From assembly GCF_901543175.1 (NCBI RefSeq), contig NZ_LR594040.1, positions 744,001 to 808,000 on the forward strand: 64,000 bases of DNA, read 5' to 3'. The notes below the pieces were generated by a model. That model worked only from the letters and a program-made list of their open reading frames with translations. It did not search any database and was not told the origin of the DNA. Below, piece by piece: positions 59,435-64,000 of the stretch. The stretch's first letter is position 1, and the number at the start of each line of letters is the position of its first letter. Made by a program: the position numbers and the translations under genes. Source of the DNA: Streptococcus australis. GTDB lineage: Bacteria > Bacillota > Bacilli > Lactobacillales > Streptococcaceae.

Positions 59435-59463
59435 AAACAGTGGGTTTCGACTCGCTGTTTTTG
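59435..59463 (+). terminator. Intrinsic terminator after metY
   Basis: Stem AAACAGTGGGT / ACTCGCTGTTT with G-U pairs, loop TTCG, then T. Confidence 0.82.
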
Positions 59464-59478
59464 ATTTTCCCTCAGGCA

Positions 59479-59487
59479 TGATATAAT
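59479..59487 (+). promoter_or_regulatory. Extended -10 promoter of the DUF2130 gene cluster
   Basis: TGA-TATAAT, 30 nt before the ATG; likely drives the DUF2130 gene and the three membrane genes after it, as no terminator intervenes. Confidence 0.6.
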
Positions 59488-59516
59488 GGTTAAAGAAGTC
59501 TAGAAAGAGGAAAGTT

Positions 59517-60791
59517 ATGAACGAAATCAAATGTCCCAACTGTGGGGAAGTCTTTACAGTAAATGAGAGCCAGTATGCCGAACTTTTATCCCAAGTGAGA
59601 ACGGCTGAGTTTGATAAGGAATTGCACGATCGCATGAAGCAGGAGCTGGCCTTGGCTGAGCAGAAGGCTATGAATGAACAACAGACTAAACTGGCTCAAA
59701 AAGACCAAGAAATCGCGCAATTACAGAGTCAAATCCAAAACTTTGATACAGAGAAAGAACTGGCTAAGAAAGAGGTTGAACAAACAAGTCATCAGGCTTT
59801 ATTGGCAAAGGATAAGGAAGTACAGGCCTTGGAAAATCAATTGGCTACCTTGCGTTTAGAGCATGAAAATCAACTACAGAAAACTCTTTCTGACCTAGAA
59901 AAAGAGCGCGATCAGGTCAAAAATCAACTCCTATTGCAAGAAAAGGAGAACGAACTTTCTCTTGCTTCAGTTAAGCAAAATTACGAAGCCCAGCTCAAGG
60001 CGGCCAGTGAGCAGGTTGAATTTTACAAGAATTTTAAGGCTCAACAATCTACCAAGGCAATCGGTGAAAGTTTGGAACAGTATGTAGAGAGTGAGTTCAA
60101 TAAGGTCCGCAGTTTTGCCTTTCCAAATGCTTACTTTGAAAAGGATAACAAGGTTTCTGCGCGTGGGTCTAAGGGTGACTTTATCTTCCGTGAATGTGAT
60201 GAGAATGGTGTCGAAATTATTTCCATCATGTTTGAGATGAAGAATGAAGCGGACGGAACAGAGAAGAAGCATAAGAATGCAGATTTTTACAAGGAGTTGG
60301 ACAAGGACCGCCGGGAGAAAAACTGTGAATATGCCGTTTTGGTGACCATGCTTGAGGCCGATAATGACTACTTTAACACTGGGATTGTTGACGTCAGCCA
60401 CGAGTATGAAAAGATGTATGTCGTCCGTCCTCAATTCTTTATCCAGTTAATTGGACTCTTAAGAAATGCTGCATTAAATTCCCTAGAATACAAACAAGAG
60501 TTAGCGCTTGTTCGTGAGCAGAATATCGATATTACCCATTTTGAGGAAGACTTGGATGCCTTTAAATTGGCCTTTGCCAAGAACTACAACTCTGCTTCGA
60601 CTAACTTTGGCAAAGCCATCGATGAAATCGACAAGGCTATCAAACGGATGGAAGAGGTCAAAAAGTTTCTAACAACATCAGAAAATCAACTCCGTCTCGC
60701 AAATAATAAGTTGGAAGATGTTTCCGTTAAAAAATTGACTCGGAAGAATCCAACAATGAAAGCAAAGTTTGATGCCTTGAAGGGGGAGTAA
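59517..60791 (+). CDS. DUF2130 (RmuC-like) protein with zinc finger, coiled coil and PD-(D/E)XK motif
   Basis: 424 residues. An N-terminal zinc finger (KCPNCGEVF, Cys6/Cys9) is followed by a long Lys/Gln/Glu coiled coil (about 20-175). The C-terminal domain has GDFIF (Asp221), 18 residues, and FEMKNE (Glu240, Lys242), a PD-(D/E)XK-type catalytic pattern. A second coiled coil (about 345-400) ends the protein. DUF2130 is a conserved family of uncertain function related to RmuC; a DNA-processing role is inferred. SD AAAGAGGAAAG precedes the ATG. Confidence 0.82.
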   Translation: MNEIKCPNCGEVFTVNESQYAELLSQVRTAEFDKELHDRMKQELALAEQKAMNEQQTKLAQKDQEIAQLQSQIQNFDTEKELAKKEVEQTSHQALLAKDKEVQALENQLATLRLEHENQLQKTLSDLEKERDQVKNQLLLQEKENELSLASVKQNYEAQLKAASEQVEFYKNFKAQQSTKAIGESLEQYVESEFNKVRSFAFPNAYFEKDNKVSARGSKGDFIFRECDENGVEIISIMFEMKNEADGTEKKHKNADFYKELDKDRREKNCEYAVLVTMLEADNDYFNTGIVDVSHEYEKMYVVRPQFFIQLIGLLRNAALNSLEYKQELALVREQNIDITHFEEDLDAFKLAFAKNYNSASTNFGKAIDEIDKAIKRMEEVKKFLTTSENQLRLANNKLEDVSVKKLTRKNPTMKAKFDALKGE

Positions 60792-60793
60792 AC

Positions 60794-62038
60794 TTGACTA
60801 TAAAAAAACCTCTAAAATTTACGGATATATATATTGCCTATTTACCATTAGTTGTTTTTTTGCTCAATTTTTTATACGGTTTTTTGAACTTCGAAGGTTC
60901 AACAGTTTCTAACGAAAGGTCTAGATATGATTTGCTTTTTGGAGTGGTTGGCTTTTTTCCAACTATTTTTGGCTATATTTTTAGCTTTCTAGCCAATCTT
61001 ATTGTAGGTATAACTTATGTAAAAAAAGCAAAAAATCAAATGAAGTGTCTGATTGCATTCCTATTGATTGGCAATGTTTTTTTATCAATATTTCTCATGT
61101 TTTTATTAAATTTTAAGATGATAGTTTCTTTTGATTTTATAACAGATGTTAATCTTTGGAGTTTCATTTTTTCTTTATTTTTATTTCCGTATATAGATTG
61201 GATTTATCAAAAGGGGGAGTATAATCAAAAAGTGAGTAGAATTGTAGTCATTATAGTATTAGTGGGAATTTTTTCTCCATTTCTAGGTAGTGAAATTCAA
61301 ACTTACTTGAGAAATAATACCAAAGTACAACAATTACAAGAGTTTTATCATTCTAGGGATTTGAACTACGAATTAACACTTAAGTCTTCATACTATGATA
61401 GTAATATTTCCGATGTAGGTGTCTTTGATGTTTTCGATAAGGGAGTTACCATAAAAGTGGGTGCTAAGTACACGCGTCAAAAATTAAAATATGTTACTTT
61501 CATTGATGAACAATATGGCCTAAAGGAATTTATAAAAAATGCTGTTTCAAGTGATGAAGCTCAAATAGTTCTAAAAGATTTTAGGTCAGTAGTGGAAGAT
61601 GCTATTAAAAAGAAAGGTTATGATTTATCTGTATTTGATGCTGAAGATCAGCCATTAGCTAGTCCAGGTTTTCAAATATCACGTTCATTTAGAATCACTT
61701 CTTTTATTAAAGAAAAAGCAGTTCAAAATCAAAACTCATCTAGTCCAGAAAAACAAGCATTTGGAGGATATGCAGCAATTTCTCTTAAAGACTATATGAA
61801 AGAGGGAGCCCTTCGTTTACGTTTAACACTTAGTGAACGTGACAAATTGAAGTTAGATGACATTGATTTTTCAAGACTCTCCGATGGACACTACATGATC
61901 AATAATGACTATTTTATAGTGAACAACGGAATGTATACAATAGTTGAAGATGAAGATGATTTTGAAAATTTTTTACTGAGAGAATTTAGTAAACAATTTT
62001 ATTTGGAGGATTTTTATAAAATTGAAAAGCTTGATTAA
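60794..62038 (+). CDS. Unrecognised membrane protein with large C-terminal domain
   Basis: 414 residues from a TTG at 60794, 7-8 nt after SD AGGGGGAG; the gene starts 2 nt after the DUF2130 stop. About five TMs occur in the first 165 residues (13-33, 46-76, 83-107, 120-138, 148-165). A 245-residue hydrophilic domain follows, likely outside, with no Cys and no known motif. It is A+T-richer than DUF2130. It overlaps the next gene by 17 bp. No family is recognised. Confidence 0.7.
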   Translation: MTIKKPLKFTDIYIAYLPLVVFLLNFLYGFLNFEGSTVSNERSRYDLLFGVVGFFPTIFGYIFSFLANLIVGITYVKKAKNQMKCLIAFLLIGNVFLSIFLMFLLNFKMIVSFDFITDVNLWSFIFSLFLFPYIDWIYQKGEYNQKVSRIVVIIVLVGIFSPFLGSEIQTYLRNNTKVQQLQEFYHSRDLNYELTLKSSYYDSNISDVGVFDVFDKGVTIKVGAKYTRQKLKYVTFIDEQYGLKEFIKNAVSSDEAQIVLKDFRSVVEDAIKKKGYDLSVFDAEDQPLASPGFQISRSFRITSFIKEKAVQNQNSSSPEKQAFGGYAAISLKDYMKEGALRLRLTLSERDKLKLDDIDFSRLSDGHYMINNDYFIVNNGMYTIVEDEDDFENFLLREFSKQFYLEDFYKIEKLD

Positions 62039-62828
62039 ATTATTAGCAAATAAAGATGTAAAATTTCTTTATAATATTTGTATTCGATTATCTTCATATT
62101 TAGTAGTTGTTGCAGTTTATATAGCAATTTTGGGTTTGTTTTTATTGTTTAAACAAAATATTATTGCAGTACGTTATCTGTTATTTTTGTCGGTATTATT
62201 TATAGTTATTGGCATCTTTTTAAGTTTATTGACATGGAAAGTTCTTCTATATTGGAAGGAGACTTTGATTGATTTTAAGAAATATCAATCTTTCTTTGAA
62301 CACAGTGTTAGTCATTCCAATAAGTTTAATAAGAAATTTAATGAAGTAAGTTTTGAATTAATCACAGGAGAATTATCTTACCTCAGAGGAGATTTTTTAT
62401 TAGCACTTAGTCAATATTCAAATATCAATCTTTCTAATATTTCTAAAAAAAATAGAAAAATATTTGAATTTAAGAAATTATATTATGAATTTCTATCTTC
62501 TATCCATCTTCAAGATGCGCAAGGTATTGCTTTCATTGAGGAACAATTGTCCAAGGCTGCAGATTGTAAAGGTGGTAAGGCTAAATTCGTTGCACAAGCC
62601 CAAACCATAAAAGATATTGTGTTTAATAAAGAACCAAACGACTACTTCGATACAACTGAACCAGAAAATAAGCTAGCTCGAATCAAGTTCTCATATTACG
62701 GAGCTCTCAATGCTCAGCTAAAAGGAGATGAAACTCGTGCTCGTAGTTTATTTGAAAGCATTGCTCATGAAAATCCAGAGCTTTTCTATGTTAAGGAAGC
62801 GAGGAAATATTTAGAATTAGTGAAATGA
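62022..62828 (+). CDS. Membrane/TPR-like protein, paralogue 1 of 2
   Basis: 268 residues from a TTG at 62022; SD GGAGGA lies 11 nt upstream, inside the previous gene. Two N-terminal TMs (about 24-44 and 50-76) precede a helical cytoplasmic part with TPR-like features ([14 protein letters not shown], later [21 protein letters not shown]). Residues 162-265 are 85% identical (88/104 by my count) to the same positions of the next gene, whereas the N-terminal halves differ. Function unknown. Confidence 0.7.
   Translation: MKSLIKLLANKDVKFLYNICIRLSSYLVVVAVYIAILGLFLLFKQNIIAVRYLLFLSVLFIVIGIFLSLLTWKVLLYWKETLIDFKKYQSFFEHSVSHSNKFNKKFNEVSFELITGELSYLRGDFLLALSQYSNINLSNISKKNRKIFEFKKLYYEFLSSIHLQDAQGIAFIEEQLSKAADCKGGKAKFVAQAQTIKDIVFNKEPNDYFDTTEPENKLARIKFSYYGALNAQLKGDETRARSLFESIAHENPELFYVKEARKYLELVK
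62502..62814 (+). repeat. Direct repeat, copy 1 (3' part of paralogue 1)
   Basis: 313 bp aligned without gaps to 63318-63630 at a constant offset of 816 bp. Differences are mostly single substitutions. Confidence 0.85.
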
Positions 62829-62837
62829 GAGTAACAT

Positions 62838-63638
62838 ATGAAATTAATTGAAAAAATAGTGAGTAGGGCGACAGAGAATATTCTTCTACAAATAGAGACT
62901 ATTAGTCAAATTAGCTCAATTATTGGACTTGTTTTGGATGTGTTGGCTGTGTTTTTAATTTTCCAAAGTGATACCAAAAAGTGGGGAGTAATATTATTAT
63001 TAGTAGTAGTACTAATTGCTAGTCTAGTTTTATACCTACGTTTTGTCCTAAACAAAGTTATTTATCTAGTGTTAAACGATTCTATTAATCTTAAGCTCTA
63101 TGTGGACATGTTCAGAGTTCAATCAGAAAAATCTATTAAGCCCTTTAGGGCAACATATCAAGAGTATTACCAATTTATCCAAGGTCAAGTGGCTTATCTA
63201 AAAGGAGATTTTCAAGCTGCCAAGGAAATTATGTCCAAGTATAATTTGAAAAAAATTTGGGGTAGATTAAGAGACTATACATTTTTAATATCAACCTATG
63301 AACTATTAAAAGTTTCCATCCATCTTCAAGATGAGCGAGACATTGCTTTCTTTGAGGAACAATTGTCCAAGGCGCCAGATTCGAAAGATGGGAAAGCTAA
63401 ACTAATCGCCCAAACTCAAGCCATAAAAGATATTGTGTTCAATAAAGAAGTGAACGACTACTTCGACACTGCCGAACCAGAAAATAAATTAGCTCGAATC
63501 ATGTTTTCTTATTACGGAGCCCTCAACGCTCAATTAAAAGGAGATGAAGAACGTGCCCGTAGTTTGTTTGAAAGCATCGCCCATGAAAATCCAGAACTCT
63601 TTTATGTTCAGGAAGCTAGGAAGTATTTAGAAAAATGA
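62838..63638 (+). CDS. Membrane/TPR-like protein, paralogue 2 of 2
   Basis: 266 residues, ATG at 62838, 9 bp after paralogue 1. Two TMs (about 25-43 and 49-70), then [15 protein letters not shown] and, from residue 162, the near-duplicate C-terminal half shared with paralogue 1 ([21 protein letters not shown]). The same organisation with diverged N-termini indicates duplication followed by divergence or gene conversion. TPR-like helices suggest protein binding; no catalytic motif. Confidence 0.7.
   Translation: MKLIEKIVSRATENILLQIETISQISSIIGLVLDVLAVFLIFQSDTKKWGVILLLVVVLIASLVLYLRFVLNKVIYLVLNDSINLKLYVDMFRVQSEKSIKPFRATYQEYYQFIQGQVAYLKGDFQAAKEIMSKYNLKKIWGRLRDYTFLISTYELLKVSIHLQDERDIAFFEEQLSKAPDSKDGKAKLIAQTQAIKDIVFNKEVNDYFDTAEPENKLARIMFSYYGALNAQLKGDEERARSLFESIAHENPELFYVQEARKYLEK
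63318..63630 (+). repeat. Direct repeat, copy 2 (3' part of paralogue 2)
   Basis: Matches 62502-62814 without gaps. Both copies start at the same codon number (161) of their genes. Confidence 0.85.
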
Positions 63639-63712
63639 GCTGATATAGTTTTAAAATCTGTCTAAGATAGAATATGTTGATGTAAAGTGAAAAGGGAATT
63701 AGAAAGTAACAG

Positions 63713-64000
63713 ATGAACGGTATTATCAACTTAAAAAAAGAGGCGGGGATGACTTCGCATGATGCGGTTTTTAAGCTGCGTAAGATTTTGGGAACCAAGA
63801 AGATTGGTCATGGCGGAACCTTGGATCCGGATGTAGTGGGTGTTTTGCCTATTGCAGTTGGCAAGGCGACACGCATGGTCGAGTTTATGCAGGATGAGGG
63901 TAAGGTCTATGAGGGAGAGATTACTCTGGGCTATTCAACGACAACCGAGGATGCTAGTGGGGAAGTGGTTGCTGAGACACCTGTTTTGTCGCCCTTGGAT
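63713..64000 (+). CDS. truB: tRNA pseudouridine55 synthase TruB, 3' truncated by window edge
   Basis: First 96 codons only. It begins [19 protein letters not shown] and contains the catalytic-Asp motif [19 protein letters not shown], then [20 protein letters not shown]. It forms pseudouridine 55 in the T-loop of tRNAs. The intact start is shown; the C-terminal PUA part lies outside the window. Confidence 0.95.
   Translation, partial: MNGIINLKKEAGMTSHDAVFKLRKILGTKKIGHGGTLDPDVVGVLPIAVGKATRMVEFMQDEGKVYEGEITLGYSTTTEDASGEVVAETPVLSPLD

Overview
The window is chromosomal DNA of a Mitis-group Streptococcus (S. mitis/S. oralis type, close to but not typical S. pneumoniae). Grounds: low G+C coding style, extended -10 promoters, a competence CIN-box, and gene neighbourhoods I recognise from S. 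pneumoniae (slrA, rpsP-khpA, rimM-trmD, macAB-like pump, metG, nucleoside operon, parE/parC, ilvE, rpsA, dnaX, suf, ldh/gyrA/srtA, truB). ParC has Gly52 and Asp91 and GyrA has Gly114, residues I associate with viridans streptococci rather than pneumococcus. The quinolone-target residues ParC Ser79/Asp83 and GyrA Ser81/Glu85 are wild type. Layout: 1-3.2 kb holds the 3' part of an ABC-F gene, a zinc-ribbon protein, lipoprotein isomerase slrA, and rpsP-khpA. 3.2-7.8 kb is a variable stretch: an A+T-rich orphan protein with a PD-(D/E)XK nuclease motif, a putative immunity protein, an EamA transporter and an alpha/beta hydrolase broken by TGA. 7.8-12.1 kb has rimM-trmD, a lone ATP-cone protein, a competence-box-controlled PC4-like ssDNA-binding protein, bioY and glutathione reductase. 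12.4-19.5 kb has a MacAB-like efflux operon, metG, a FlaR-like kinase, rpsT and coaA. 19.7-27.5 kb is a coherent nucleoside module (methyltransferase, pdp, deoC, cdd, lipoprotein and three ABC components) with a cre-like site at its promoter. 28.1-35.6 kb is the plsY/parE...parC locus. Between parE and parC sits an A+T-rich insert: an unrecognised membrane protein overlapping the parE end, a TM/coiled-coil gene interrupted by TAG, and an ANT(6)-like nucleotidyltransferase. A 39-codon ORF overlaps the parC start as ATGA. 35.7-46.5 kb has ilvE (perfect CodY box), tRNA-Tyr and tRNA-Gln, rpsA, an fRMsr gene, dnaX, and sufCDSUB. 46.6-54.7 kb has an amino-acid permease, a YitT protein, DegV, HU, ldh, gyrA and srtA. 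54.8-57.1 kb is a run of small immunity-like genes, one with an in-frame TAA and none with a toxin. 57.2-64 kb has a formate/nitrite channel, metY, a DUF2130 protein, three unrecognised membrane genes (the last two are paralogues with near-identical C-terminal halves), and the 5' end of truB. No gene-free stretch exceeds 300 bases. I saw no IS element, prophage, CRISPR array or rRNA. The most unusual signals are: (i) the nuclease-like/immunity-like pair near 3.3-5.7 kb; (ii) the insert in the topoisomerase IV locus; (iii) four genes whose ATG lies exactly 6 nt after an extended -10 box (predicted leaderless mRNAs); (iv) the orphan immunity array after srtA; and (v) the duplicated membrane/TPR-like pair before truB. 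Identifications rest on remembered family motifs, not on database searches.
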